This document shows, one piece after another, positions 12,481 to 25,775 of a DNA stretch of 64,000 nt. The position numbers and the translations under genes were made by a program. The DNA lies in contig WMCF01000015.1 in NCBI GenBank assembly GCA_009792885.1, positions 10,730,698-10,794,697 on the forward strand, read 5' to 3'. Within the stretch, counting starts at the first letter, position 1; each line of letters starts with the position of its first letter. This stretch comes from Eremophila alpestris peregrina. Lineage: Eukaryota; Chordata; Aves; Passeriformes; Alaudidae. The notes under the pieces were generated by a model, which was not told the DNA's origin, ran no database searches, and worked only from the letters and a program-made list of their open reading frames with translations.

Positions 12481-13160
12481 CTTCCTAGCTGTGTAAATAG
12501 GGACTACAGCCGCATTTGGATGCAGTGGCTCACACAAGATGTAAACAACACTTTGTGTGAGTGTATTCCCTCCCTGCGGGCAAGACACCAAACATATCTC
12601 ATGGCTGAGTCTAACTGTGCTGAATTATGTCATAACTAAATAACTATAATTACTTACATTAACCATAATTTAATGTAATTACCTAAATGATCACAGTAAG
12701 CTTGTGTCTCAAATTAGCAACTTTTTCCCCCATTCAAAGACAGATGTCCTTTGCGGCGGCTGTCGGTGATTTGGATTTGTTTTGGTTTTGGCTTTTTTTC
12801 CTGTTTCTTACAACCTGTCTTCCCTTGACAATTTAATTGAGTAACAGTTATCTGCCCCTCAGAGAACCTACTTCATTCAAGATTTTTGAAACCAGCTGAG
12901 AATTAAACAAATATGGAATTACAGCTTCTGTAAGACTGTAAAAGAGCAGAAGATCTTTCTATTACAAAAATATGTGATTTTGCTTTTTATAATTCAACAA
13001 ATAGAACAATTCCAGCTAAAATTTTCTATGAGCTGTGATTTCAGTTTTAATGTTTAAAACCATGAAATTCCCTATAAGCACTGAGAAAGCTCTAAGAGAG
13101 CTTTTAAGGCGAAACAGATTTTACATTTTCCATCCACATGGAAACCTTGACCCTTTTCCA
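12481..13160. promoter_or_regulatory. Candidate conserved noncoding element (speculative)
   Basis: A noncoding patch with features often seen in vertebrate enhancers. There is a forkhead-type GTAAACA at 12541-12547 inside a 15-nt loop between 9-bp perfect inverted arms (12529-12537 and 12553-12561). Several TAATTA/ATTAC homeodomain-like cores occur near 12648-12682, including a 9-bp perfect inverted repeat (12654-12662 with 12670-12678). A CpG-containing stretch at 12753-12766 is retained in an otherwise CpG-poor region. There is no reading frame. Conservation cannot be judged from one sequence; the call is inference only. Confidence 0.22.
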
Positions 13161-16100
13161 CTTAGAAGCTGCTGAAGGGATGGTTTGTGGAATTACCTGG
13201 ATAAGGAAAAAAAAATAAAACCAAAGAATCTGCTCCACCTCTAGTATCAGAGGCAACCAGTTTCCCCTCAATGCAGAAAAGTGTAATGGTCAAGGAAACC
13301 ATCTGATTTAACTGCAAAAGTAAGAAAACTAGAGGAGGCAGTGGAGGGAAAATAATTAGACCACTGCCAAAAATAAAAAAAAAAAAAAATCTTGTGAGCT
13401 TGGTAGAAAAAAAGCTGGGAGATTAATGAAAAGATCATGATTTCTTAGTTAATAATTTTATGGGCAGGAAGATGCTAGGCAAGAAAGCTGTGACTTGATA
13501 TATGCAAGGCTGAAGGAAGAGGAAAGTCTCAGCAGAGGTGTTAAAGTACACAGACTGTGAAGCCCAGAGCACAGTAGCATACTTGCCAGCCTAACCAACT
13601 TTCAGCAAGTGGTGGGCTGTGTTGGCCCAGGACCTGTCACATTTACATGAGCCATTATAAACACTTCTGCTCTTTGAAGTGGTGGGAACCAGTGTGCTGC
13701 AGGAATAAGAAAGTGAGAAACTATATTTTCGACTTCCCATGCAAGCTAGTTAGTCTTACAAAGAGAGATTTCATTTGGAAAGCATGTTGCCTTCAGACCT
13801 GTGATTGTGCAAAAGGGAAAAGGCATATTCCTCTAGGTGCCCTAAAAGGAAAAACCAAGGCACACAACAGTGGCATTCTGGAGGGGACCAAGACAAGGCA
13901 TTTGAGAGGTCTGGGCACAGCAGTGCTGAAAGGAGAGAAGGATCAGGAGCTCCAGGCCACACTAAGTCTGTTCTCTTTTGGCTCTGTACCATTTAGCAAA
14001 GCTTTCTTTAACACCATATTTTTCGTGGTTAATATTTTTTTCGTTTGTTTGTTTAATAAACTAGATCAATTGGTTAGATCACCCAGAAAGCACCACATAG
14101 AGTGAGTACACACATACCGTGTGTATAAGCATTGCAGATAAGATTTAGAAGAGATTTAAAATTATACAAGTTCATATCACCTGCAGCGAATTCCTATAGT
14201 ACCAGACTAAATAAAAAGACAGAGCTGACAGAATCCTCTGCATTGTGAACACAGCAAGTTTCTTTTACCTCTCTACAAGAGCCAGGTAATCTGCCTCCTA
14301 AGATGAGAAGAGGCACTGTCTTCAGCAGTGCTTGGATCAGGCACCTCCTCTCTGTGCCCGGCAATGTCAGGTGAAAGTAGAGCAAGAGAAGAACAACTGT
14401 ACTTCAAAAGGAAAAGCAATTTAACTTTTTTCAGTTTTATGGGAACATGAACTGTCTCTTGCCCCAGGAAACATGTAAACTAGGTCCTAGAGTTTAGCAT
14501 GCAGCCTCTCATCCCACCCCCAAACCCTCCCAAGAAAATGAACCTACGCTAGTCATTTCCCCAGCTGCAGTAATAATTTTTAATAGCAAAGTGATCATTG
14601 CTATAATATCAAACATAAAGAAGCAGAAGCGATGCTTTTTCTACTGTTTAAAAAAAAAAAAAAAAAGAAAGGCAGATTAAAGTGAGTCCCCCTATTCTTT
14701 ATGGTTTATGATTTGTGATTCTTCTGCTTGTCAGCTCTTTTCAAAGTCTGCTTATTCTATGAAAATAGCTTGTGAGGCAGTCTTAAGTAAAGTCTCTAAG
14801 GATTAGAGAGGAACGTTAGTGGATATATGGACAAACCAGCATCTACAAGCAGGAGGTTTAAACCTGTTTGGCAGTAATAGATCCTAGCACATAAGCTTTT
14901 TCTTTTTTTAATTAAAAAGGGTTTTGCTAGCTCAGACTGGAGATCTCTCTTAGAAGCTGCCAAACCCCACAGGATAACTGCAAGCCTGCTGCACTCCATG
15001 TGCCCATCTCCAGCCAGCAGCAAGGTTCAGCAGTCATTCCCAGTGAGCATAAAAGCATCTTCTGCAGAGAACAGATAGAGAGCTACCCCTACTCTCAAAT
15101 GCCACACAGATCAGCGCAGGCTGGGAACTCAGGACACTCACACAAACAGGCAGCCTGAACCCTGTTCCTCCTCTCCAGCTGATCAAGGCTGAAGGCTGTC
15201 AGTAGAACATCACGGGTGTCCATACATGCAGCTATAAATATGCACATCTGTTGTATGTGTACGTGCAACATTGATCCCTCCAGTAGCTGGCCTAGAAACT
15301 CAGCCCATCCAGTAACTGGTCCCTGATCCTCTGGTCTCCCCAGCTTGTGGTCACAAAAACCTGTGAGCCCTTGGAGGCTCATGGTTTCTCTCCAGCTGGT
15401 GGCACTAAGATCTCTTTCTCACTGGCTACTTCAGTTTTTAATTCTTTCATTCTTTCATTCGTTCACACACATGCACACTCAGGATGGAGAGTTCATTCAC
15501 ACAGACAGTAAAAACAGGGCTTTATAAGAAGATATGGAAAACTGTGCTAATTAAGCACAAGGTTCTGTCAGACAACTCTATTGATGAGCAAATTGAATAC
15601 ACTCAATGAGATCCTTTAAACCTTTCTTCTATTTTTCCCACATCAGTCCTCTCCAATCCATGTGTAAGCCTCACACATTGTAACAATTCCATTAAAATAT
15701 CCATAATAAGTTTTACATAAGTACCAAATGCTCTTCTACCTGCATTCCATGATGAGTCCTATTAGCTCTGTGAACAGTTGCACAAGATTATAAGGGACAA
15801 TATTTCCTAATCCTTAAATAAATTACCTTTGTGCAGGTGGCATACATTCAATTAAAAAAAAAAAAAAAACAACCTGATGCCTAATGTAATATAGTAACCA
15901 GTACCAGCAAGTTAAAAAAAGTTTTGATTTGTCTACACACAACTAATTAAATTAATGTTACCAGTCCTTCTGAGATGGATGAGGCTCCAATGCATGTATT
16001 AAAATATCTAATGCAAAGAGGCAAACAATTTACCCACTGAGAGCTAAGTACAGATGCTTTACCCCCACAACCATGAGATTTAAATATTTGCATTAGCCTC

Positions 16101-17585
16101 AGAAAAGCTGGCAGAGAGACTCTTTGTAGTAGATCATAATCTTCCCACCTTTCTGTAGAATTTATCTTGAAAATCTGGAATAATCATTAAGCATTCTCTT
16201 ACGAACATCATGTAAACCACCTAAACTAAAATAAAACTAAACAGTTTAGTAAAACTAAACTGAAGGAGATGAGTAATGGATTGTTTTACCTGGAGCTACT
16301 TCTTTGCATCCAAATGATGGAATGGACAAGAACAGGATTTTCTCCCAGAAAGAGTATGCTGGCCTTCCCAAATAGAACTTGATTAGACTTAAAACACAAG
16401 GCCAGTCTGAACCTGGCAGGCAATAAAGACTACCGGGGTCTGGTTTGAGGCAGAATTCACTGCCTAGGAGTTCTGCTTTCCAATTGATTTCTCAGTAAAG
16501 CTGCTGGATTTTGATGTAAGATTTTTTCTATAATCTTTGAGACTCTAAGTGATTACCTTCAAGTGATGATATGAAAGACAGCTGACAGGCACAGCAGAGG
16601 GTAACAAAAGGTCTTTATCTGGATCCCCTTTGCTGTAATCAGGACTTTCTCTGGCAAACAGCTATGGTTTTTTGAACCCATTCACCTTTAATCTCAGACA
16701 CAGATTTGTTTCTGTTTTCAGACATGTAGCAGAGCCCAACACTTCTCAGGTTATTTCTCTAGGGGAGATTGCAGTGATTAACTTCATAGCCCCTGTCTTT
16801 CTCTCTCCTTAACCCATGAGATTGAATACATTAGACAGATAATAACCCAACTTCATGCTGCAAAGCAACCAGGCAGAGTGGGATTTCATAGCCACAGCCT
16901 GCTGAACCGTTCATGCTGGATACTCAAGAAAATGAGGCCATTTAGCTTTGAATGGAAAGTGAGAGATGCACCATGAGCAGAAATTATTAGTGCTCCATCT
17001 CTAGTTTTCTTTTTCATTTTTTTTCTTTTCCTAAAAAAATTACTTTTCTGAGCATGTGTCATAAAGCATAGTATTGAAGAGGAAAGAGAGATAAAGGTTC
17101 CTTATTCCATCATCTAAGCCCTCCTAGGAAACCATTCTTCAAGTCCATCACATGAAATTCATCAAATACATACTAGGCTCTTGATCCTGAATAGCTTACA
17201 ATTCCAAAAGATCTTTCACAATCTACTATAGGCAGAAAAAGTAATAATAGAGAATAAGATTTTTTTTTTTTAGTTACTAGAATTCAACATAAAGGAAAAT
17301 AATTTAATAACAGAATTTTAAGATTAAATCAAAACAATTCACATACAGTCCTCAAATATAAACTACCAAATACATATTGCTAATATGTACAGTAAATGTT
17401 TAAATATCTATTTATTTTGATGTGAAAAAGTCAAGTCTCTTGAGCATTATCAAAGCAATGCCACTTCTCAGATAGTAAATAAGTTCTCATTTCTGTTTTA
17501 AATTTTTATAGCTTCAATGTCAACGAATTTAAGTTTACCTCATTAAAAGATTTGCAAAATATTTTTTCAGCACAATTCTGACCAT
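13161..17585. other. Intergenic sequence with A tracts and a GC-richer patch
   Basis: A runs of 17 (14650-14666) and 16 (15854-15869) bases. A GC-richer patch at about 15095-15460 has antisense open frames but no recognised family; it ends in short tandem ttctttca units near 15440-15460. A 152-codon open frame (13647-14105, +) has no motif and is within chance expectation for this composition. A small 15-bp palindrome is at 16236-16250. No gene recognised. Confidence 0.5.
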
Positions 17586-17599
17586 AATATGAAAGGAGA

Positions 17600-17770
17600 A
17601 AACACACACTTGTATATGTAAGAGTGTGTGTGTATGAATATATGTGTGTATACAGACATGTAGAGAGATATTTATAAAACACACACTTCTCTCTGTGTGT
17701 ATAGATGTATGCACACACATATATGCACTCTTACATATTTCTCTGTGTGTGTGTGTATGCACACAAGGTT
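17600..17770. repeat. Compound CA/TG microsatellite with inverted arms
   Basis: Interspersed (CA)n, (TG)n and TATG units. The 13-mer atatgtaagagtg at 17614-17626 is the reverse complement of 17726-17738, so the tract forms a long imperfect foldback with further TG/CA pairing inside. Two related ctctgtgtgtgt blocks occur near 17690-17702 and 17740-17757. Minus-strand open frames of 70-82 codons across it encode only H/T/Y repeats and are artefacts. Confidence 0.8.
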
Positions 17771-20374
17771 CTCTGTGCCTCATATAATTTGTAATTTCAT
17801 CTTCCCTTATTGAAAGAATCTATCAAGAATTCCATGAAGCTCAGTTATGAGCAAACTCCTCAAACTTAAAAGTGAACCCATAACTATTGAAACAATAAAA
17901 CCCTAATTGCTTCCCAGAAAAAATGCTGTATCACTTTCATTGCCACAAAGGAAGTGTTAATATACTGTAGTTTTCTATGAATTTGTAATATACCAGTACA
18001 TAGCACTGCCATTTCCATAGGCAGCCAACAAAACCTATCTGGAGCACTCATTGTTTTAATATTCTTTTTCAGATATTGTGGGTAGATGATAACATCCATG
18101 GAGGAGCTGCGTTCTTTGTCAGACCACAGATGATAGCTTTTAGCAATGTACACCACGGCCCTGTAACTCCAGAAAAGAAGTCATGAGGGAACACGGTTTT
18201 TATTCCAGCCCAGAAAATCTGCCAGCATTTCATTCTACAGACATCTTAATCAGATAAAATCATAGAGTTCTTTCCTAGCATCCTCAGTCACTATTTTTTT
18301 ATTCTTTTCCAATTCTTAAGACATCTTCTTCACATAAGTTCAGAAAAGCCTTTAGAGACCTTTGATGCTCCCAGAATTACAGCTTAAGAATCATTGCTTC
18401 CAACCATGGTTGTTTCCTTGGCACTCTGCTCACATAATGTTCTGAAGTGCACCGTGTCATTTAGAGGGTAGAGCACAGAACCAAGTGACAAAAAGCATTA
18501 GAAGAAAAAAGAGGAGATGTGATTTGAGGTGGGAGGTTGAAGTAAGAGGAACAGACAGATAGATAAGGGCCCTGATGTTTTTTCCTGCACATCAGCAAGC
18601 CTTCAACAGTAGGAGAGGAAATATTGTCTGCTCAGATGGACTATTGCCTAATAGCTAAGGCAATTTGTGGGAGAAGCAAATATGATTCCCATCAACTGGA
18701 GGAGGGATTGTCAGGTTAACTGTGAATGCTCTCACATCATTAACATCTCCAGCTTCTGTTCTGCAACATTTTAAAAAGGGAAACATAAACAGAAAGTTAA
18801 GTGCCAGAATCTGCTCCTCTTTGCCAAGTGGCAGGCATCATCAAGAAAAAATAAGACATTTCATGGCATTTTTGAAATTTAGGCTGGCCAAAAAACACAC
18901 AATCCCTTTCATACCAGGCAGAAGATTAGTGGATTATAAACTTGCACTTCAATGCTGAGATTTCACTCAATCTTTTACATAAAGGATTGAGGTTTTCATT
19001 GCTTCTCAACCTTTGGGACTCTCCCAACATGTGCAAATCACGACATTCATCAGAACTCTTCAACAAAATGCACAGCTTCAAAACAGGGCACCAATACAGA
19101 GAAAAGCCAACCACAGTGTCAACAAGATAAAGTGGTGTTTAAGTTGTTACTTTTCAGGGGCATCAAAAATAACTCAGCAACCACTGAAACTTCCTAAGGT
19201 TTCTTCACAGCACTGCAATATGCTGCATGGCAACCCACCTGCTCCATGACAGTGCTAGCATTAAAATGTAATCAATACAATTCTGTGTGAGATCCTGACC
19301 TAGCTTCAGAAAGGCATATAATTGGATTATCTACTGAATTGTAACCTCACAACAACTGCAGATGAGGCTTTTTTGTGTCTTACTCAGTCAAGGACAGGTG
19401 AAGTATGAGAGCATGTTATTGAAAACAGGAAATTCTAATAATAAATCTACATTTAATATATTTCAGTATGACCTGAATCTCCTCAAGTCCAGAATCTTAA
19501 TCTTTCCAATTTATTTGCACAGAGAACAATTTCCAATTTATTAGCTTTGAGAACATGAATAAAGGAAAGAATTAATGGAGATAATCCAGTCTAGGAATAG
19601 TCTTCTTTTCCTTCTCTCCCATCCCTATCTTCAGGGATCTGAGGTTTTCCCTCTGCACATCACACAAAGGACTGAAGAGCTCATTAATTGTCAGATAAAA
19701 AAATGCAGTCATTTAGCCTATGACATATAAACAAAAATTAGGAATGTTAGCAGTATAGGTTTCAAACTGACTTCTGTGGCTGTTTTGCAATAGTAGCACA
19801 AAACACCAAAAGCATTTATCTGAAGTTTTCTCTACAAGCTTGTCAGTCAAATTATTTCTGGATTATTCCTGGATCCTTGGCAGGGTACAATACCCAAAGT
19901 GGGGCCCATGGATGAAACCTTGTATCTTTATTCAGCATTGCTATCCTTATTTAGGGCTGGGGCAAAACAGAGATCTACTTTCTTTTGGAGGGCAATAGGA
20001 ACATCCATGCTATTCCATAGGGACACTGATCTTAATAGCCATGAGCTAATTACATAGGACTGTACTTTTCCTGAGTGCTTTAATTAACACATTTCCAACT
20101 AGGAGAAAGGCCATACACATGGAACTACTACAAATATTTAAAAAGAAAAGCCACAAGCAAAGCACTGTCCTTCCCAACTTCAAGCAGCTGAGACAAAAAA
20201 ACAGAAAAGGTTCAGAGCCCTTGGTCTGGAGAGAAAGAAGTAGAAAAGTAAGGAGAGGCTTTTCATAGACCAGAAGCTGACAGCTAAATGCAAAACAACT
20301 CCCCTCTCTTCTGCATCTTTGTTTCCTTCTGTAGAGCTTCTTAGGGGTGTTGGTTGCCCAACATGTTGTACAGG
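17771..20374. other. Unannotated intergenic sequence
   Basis: No gene, repeat family or RNA gene recognised. Open frames of 60-90 codons have no motif support. Confidence 0.5.
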
Positions 20375-20636
20375 TGTACTGTGTCTGGCTGAGATGAGTT
20401 CATTTTCCCACAGCAGCCCTCACAGTGCTGTGCTCTGTATTGGTAGCTGGAAAGGTGCTGATAACACACCAGAGTTTTGGCTCCTCTTGAGCAGGGCTGG
20501 CACAGCCTCAGTGCTGTCTCTCCAACATTCCATACTCACCAGCAGTCTGAGGGTGGGAAAGATCTTGGGAGAGGACACAGGACAGCCGACCCCAGCTGAA
20601 TAAAGGATACTCCATAAAATACGGTGTCTGCCCAGC

Positions 20637-20643
20637 TATAAAA
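20637..20643 (+). promoter_or_regulatory. LTR TATA box
   Basis: TATAAAA in the expected U3 position of the ERVL-type LTR, about 155 bp upstream of the LTR AATAAA. Whether it still drives transcription is unknown. Confidence 0.6.
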
Positions 20644-20795
20644 GCTAAGACAAAAGAGAAGGAGGAAGCAGGGGACATTCATTATTTGTTATTCATTTGT
20701 TATTTATGATGTTTGCCCTGTGGAGTAACTACTACACATGCCAAAGCCCTCCTTCCTGGAAGTGGCCAAACATCATCTGCCGATGGGAAGTAGAG

Positions 20796-20801
20796 AATAA
20801 A
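20796..20801 (+). promoter_or_regulatory. LTR polyadenylation signal
   Basis: AATAAA in the R region of the ERVL-type LTR, followed by T/GT-rich sequence (ttttgggttttttgtttg) suitable as a downstream element. Confidence 0.6.
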
Positions 20802-20982
20802 ATATTTTGGGTTTTTTGTTTGCTTGCATGGGCATGGCCTTTGCTTTCACGTTACTAAACTGCTTTTATCTTAACCTGCAAGGTTTATTTCACTCTTATT
20901 TTCTGCTCCTGTCTGGCTGAGGAGAGGAATGACAGAATGACTTGGTGGGTGCCTGGTGTCCAGTCAAGATCAACCCACCACA

Positions 20983-23900
20983 ATAGAGAAGCTCAGATAT
21001 CTGTTTGGGGACTAAGACTGTCTGAGTTGTACCATGGACATCTCATTCAGCATCTTTTAATTTCAAATAAGACATGGAGTTCAAGAAGAGAAGAAAGGGG
21101 ATTGTGCTTTTCTTTAAGCTTCACACTGTGACTTGTTAGCACATGGCTAGGCAATCTCACAGTCCCCCATGCTGACGAGCCTCCCTATCCCAGCACATCA
21201 CAGATAACTAGTTGTTTAGGCTTTTTTTAACTTCTAATTTATCCTATAGCTAGCTTTGGTTTTCTATATTTACTCTGTTTTAAAGGAAAGAGCAGTTAAC
21301 ATCCCAATGTACGTGTTATTGCTGGGTTATGGCAGAGCCTGTCAGTGAATAACCATAGCTTTTGGAATATGCCAGGAAGTACTACTGTGAAAGAGTCATG
21401 CAGGCAACTGGACAAGAAATGCAACAAAAGACTGAAATTCCAGGATGACAATCAAATCCACTCTGTTATTATGTTGTTTATACCAAAGCCCATGGCTCTG
21501 CTATTGTTAAGGGTCTTGTCAGCTTTTCCATTATATGTTCTTATTTTCAGGGATTTGTTTGTCACAGTGACTCACTCCAGGCAAAGGGAAAACATTAGGA
21601 GACTAAAATTTGGCCAAAGGCAAAGAGCATTGTTTACAGCTGATAGAGTCACAGTTGGACCAACTCTCTGCTCTAACGATGTCAAAAAATAAATGGAGAT
21701 GTAACCATGTCTTCCTATAAAATGAAACTCTGATAAGAAAAATAATTTATTTTTTTTACGGTGTCAGAACCTATTAAGAGCTAAAATGTTGGTGAACAAG
21801 ACAAAATCTAGTCAGAGAAACATGATCATTCACCCATCACAGTAATTTTAATTAATCCCCACCTTAGAATTACAGGGTAGGAGGAAGAGTACTTTGACAT
21901 CTGTATCCACATGGTCAGATTCTGCCTGCACCCACTGGCTGAATTCAGTACACTTTGAACTCAGCTATTTCTATGTCCTCTGAAGAAGCAACAACCTTCT
22001 TCAGGTAAAATCGACTGTCCTAAGATGTAAACCCACAGGCTTTGGATAGGGTCACACTTCGGTTTATGTATCGTAAGAATGAAACCAGAAGGACCTGTGA
22101 AGCAACACCATGCAAAACAGGCATGATTCAAGCATTTCCTCTAGGTAAATCTTAAGATAATAATTCTCTGATTTTTTTTTAATTAACTCTCTCATTAAAA
22201 GATTAGTAGTAAACTATGGATAAACACATATGTATGTTTTGTTTAATTTTTAATAACCATTGAAGAAAAAATTTCATAAAAACCTCATATTTTCACTTTT
22301 GCAGAGAAACTCTTCCAATACTTTCATCATCTGATTCATAACTAGAAAATGCAGAAATGTTTCTTGACATAATCAACATTTGAATCAAATTTGTTCAAAA
22401 ATAAAAAGGGAGAAATTTAGACATTTATTAGACATATTTAGAACAAACAGCTTTGTAAAATAATGTACATTTCTGAATACCTTCTTAATATCAGAGAAAC
22501 AAATTTAATCTTAAAAGTCACAGATAATTGGATTTAAATAGCTTACCAGGATTTCTTTATTTATGTCTATACATGGTACTCTTGCCAGCAGGGAAAAGAA
22601 TGTAACACAGGGCTGAGAGCAAGGAATGGCAGGTTCAGTTTCCAGCTGTGTGTTCACTGCCTGTGTGATCCCAAAGAAGACGCCCTACTGTCCCTCTGAA
22701 GAGTGGTATCATGAGATGCTCAGAGACAACAGGCAACAAATTCAGCTTTTTAGAGAAAACAAAAGATGATGCCAGGATAGCTTCTAACACTGAAAAACTT
22801 ATTCCCCACTTTGATCTGTAAATTAAGTGACATCATCAGCTCTCAGGGGGGATACAAAGAATAGTTTAAGCTCTGAAAAGTACATGTCTTTAGTCAGCAA
22901 GCACATAAGAAGCATTCACAGGAATGTTTGGATTACAGTTCATTCCTGCAATACTCACAAAGACAAGCCATCCCAAAGCCTTGATAGAGAGTGGCAAATG
23001 CTCCTGGAAAAGGGCAGCAGTGTTAGAGCATCACAGTCATCCTGTTAGATTTGAAACCTGTGCAGCTATTTACAACATCTTTTCCCCACCCCTCCAACTT
23101 CTAAACTTTAAATCTCCAGTTACTGCAGACAATGGGAGGTCTCACTTATGCTGCTAAGAATTTTGGCAGAGCAGCAGGAGACACTATAATTGCCCCAGCA
23201 AAATTCCTTCATTTATTTGTCTACATCACTGAAGAATTTACAATTTTTAAATATTTGCTGGTGTGTCTTTTAAAATATATTTATATATATAAAATTTTGT
23301 GCAGTTTAGAAACTGTAAACTGCACAGTCTATTTGTTATTGTTTTGTATGTTACAGTTCACTGACACCACAATGTCTCTAATGAAAAAGAATTCTGGTAC
23401 ATTTATTGCAGTGTGATTTTTAACAGAGTTCCCAGACAACAGAGGTACTCTTCTCCAACTGCAGAGTCAACATGAGCTGTTGCAGTTCTCACAGACTATT
23501 AGGATAAAATAGAAATTACAAAGCACATAGGATATATAAACCAAAAAAGTGCTCCAATATCCTTGAATTATACTCATCACTGTGCTAAAATTGCCTTCTA
23601 TTTAATACACAATCTTAATATCTCGATGCTCAGAATAATTAGGAATGGTTCTCTAGGCTGCTCCCTCTTTAAGTGAAGAACATTAAACATTTTGATAACT
23701 ACTGCACTTTGCTGTGCATATTTTCCTTCATCAGGACAAATTGGAAGTAAACAATATCAGTAGAGCATTGGGAAGGATGAAGAAAAATTCATTCACATGA
23801 ACTCACACAATATCCTTCAGTTAAGAACTTGGCTGAATAGAGGAGCTTCACCAACAATAATTTTCCTCACAGCTGAAGAATTCTTTGTACAAGTGGAGAT

Positions 23901-25370
23901 TTTTCTAATTATGATTTGAAGTCCATCTCAAGTAATACACAAATACTTTTAAAAGGGTAATTATTTTTAAACTCCAGAATAAGCCTCAACATTTGCACTG
24001 GGCTGGGGAAAGGAAATGGCTACACAAAGTCACTTTATGGAATAAGAAGCAATATGTACCAGCAAGACGGCCTAGAAGAAGTTGTCACTGTGAATAAAAA
24101 GATGTAATTGAAAGCTTATTTCTGGATACATGCAGGCAAACCATAGTAGTGAACTTCTACAGAAAAGAATCATGATTTAGAGTCAACAGCCCCAGAGGTC
24201 CTTGTCCTTCATCTAACAGTCAGTAAGAACAGGCTCAGGCAATCTCCCAAACACAAGACCAAAGATGACCTAGGGACTGTCTTGAAGAAGTGAATATTTG
24301 CATCCAATTTAAAATTTGAGACTTTTGAAATGCTGTGTAATGGATGCAGGGAAAAGACAATAATGAATTCAAAGTAATTGTGCACATTAGCTAAATTTCA
24401 AGGTAAGCTAGTATAAAACCCAGTCTGAAAATAATGCATTTGTAAAGAAATTAAATTGCCAACAATTAACACTTTTAAGAGCAGCTGTTACAACAGTCAC
24501 AAAAGTGCATTTATAATTACTGATTTTTTCTCAACACATCCTGCCTCATCTAACTCATTTCAGATGAAATGGAGGACTGCAGAAAGCTACAGCATTGTTA
24601 CAGGCAAAACAGACCACTAACTCACCTTCACACACTTTTCTGTGAGATCACTTGAGCTTTCTAGTTAGAGTATCCTTCTAAAGCACTTGACTCTTCAAGA
24701 CTCAACAACCACCTGAAATCTCAACAGGAAATTAAAAACTGCTCACGAATTAAATTGAACAATGATTTTATTTTAGCTTTAAATGAAATTAAAAGCAAAA
24801 TGACCGAGAAAGAGCAAAGCAGTCAACTTCAAGTGTAGCCACTTTCCCTTTAGAGTACTTCTAAGTAGTTTGATTGTCCTGAAAGCTTCTATTGAAAACT
24901 GAAGTACAATAAAGGGAACAATTCCAGCATAATTGCCATTACCATTCTAAAACTGTCATCAGTTAAGAAGCAGTGAAGATATTTAGCCAACCTCACTGAG
25001 GAATCAACACAAAATTCCAAATACAAGTAATACTAAATTCTGAGGTGATTTAGCACATCAGTTTCTCGATAGCAATACTGCAGGGCAGTGATTAAAAATA
25101 CCCACAGACGAGTGCAGGAGTGAATGTTGCACCCACCCACACACACACCCCCCATCTCTAAACCCATTTCCCCTGCTGCAGGGGAGCAGCTCTGCATTGC
25201 ACTGCACTGCAGGGAAGAGACAGCCCTAGAACTGAGACAGCCATTAAAGAGGAGGATTACTGCAAGTGCTGGGGAGCCCTCCAGTGGGACAGAGTTATCA
25301 TAGCGATTTCTCTGTTTCTCCAGTGCTTCTGGTTCCAACTTTGAGGAAAGTACATTGATATTTGCCATAC
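20983..25370. other. Unannotated intergenic sequence
   Basis: AT-rich with no recognised family. An 11-bp perfect stem with a 7-nt loop (23298-23308 with 23316-23326) follows a short TA repeat near 23280. A 115-codon open frame at 21345-21692 (+) has no motif. A C/A-rich stretch (acccacccacac type) is at about 25128-25156, just before the next CR1. Confidence 0.5.
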
Positions 25371-25775
25371 AGATCACAGAATGTGCTGAGTTGGCCCATT
25401 GAGTCCAACTCCCTGACCTGCACAGCACCATCCCCAAATATCCCACCATGTGCCTGAGAGCATTGTCCAGAGCATTGTCCAAACAGTTCTTGTCTCTGTT
25501 AGGCTTGGTGCTGTGACCACTTCATGGGGAGCCTGTTCCAGTGCCCAATCACCATCTTGGTGATGAACTTTTTATTAATATCCAGCTCAAACCTCCCCTG
25601 ACACAACTTCAGGCCACCTCTCCCTAGGGTCCAGCGAGCAGTCACTCTTCTCACAGAGCAGAGATCAGTGCCTGCCCCTCCTCTTCCCCTCTCAAGGAGG
25701 CTGCAGACTGCAATGAGATCTCCTCTCAGTCTCCTCTTCTCCAGGCTGGAGGAGCACAAGCTCAAGTCCTTGGTC
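25371..25775 (-). mobile_element. CR1 LINE 3' end, minus strand
   Basis: A well-preserved reverse-complement CR1. It opens at its 3' end with 'agatcacagaatgtgctgag' and continues through 'tgagtccaactccctg', 'ttggtgctgtgaccacttc', 'gagcctgttccagtgccca', 'ctcaaacctcccctgacac', 'agatcagtgcctgcccctcc' and 'tctcagtctcctcttctcca'. A 12-bp tandem duplication (25457-25468 and 25469-25480, agagcattgtcc twice) is a copy-specific mutation. Minus-strand open frames across it are CR1 3' UTR, not genes. Confidence 0.94.

Larger units (their letters stand above)
20375..20982 (+). mobile_element. Solo LTR, avian ERVL-type endogenous retrovirus
   Basis: About 608 bp matching, block by block, a common avian LTR attributed to ERVL-type endogenous retroviruses. 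It starts TGTACTGTGTCTGGC and ends CCACCACA, giving the 5'-TG...CA-3' termini of an LTR. Inside, in order, are 'cacagcagccc', 'gataacacaccag', 'gagcagggctggcacagc', 'gacagc...accccagctga', a TATA box at 20637-20643, 'tggaagtggcc', 'cgatgggaagta', and AATAAA at 20796-20801. No gag/pol/env flanks it, so it is a solo LTR left by LTR-LTR recombination. A small expansion of ttatttg-type units is present near 20684-20708. No clear target-site duplication was seen, consistent with an old copy. The 94-codon frame inside is not a gene. Confidence 0.85.

Noticed and set aside
13647..14105. 152-codon plus-strand open frame
   Set aside because: Within chance expectation for 64 kb of this composition; no motif, splice site or promoter support.
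14650..14666. A17 run as a retrocopy tail
   Set aside because: No AATAAA at the right distance and no flanking direct repeat seen; the same holds for 15854-15869 and 33928-33941.
20319..20603. 94-codon plus-strand open frame
   Set aside because: It overlaps the 5' part of the ERVL-type LTR and is not a retroviral or host gene.
20365..20990. Target-site duplication around the ERVL-type LTR
   Set aside because: acagg before the start and ataga after the end do not match, and shifting the ends gave no convincing repeat.
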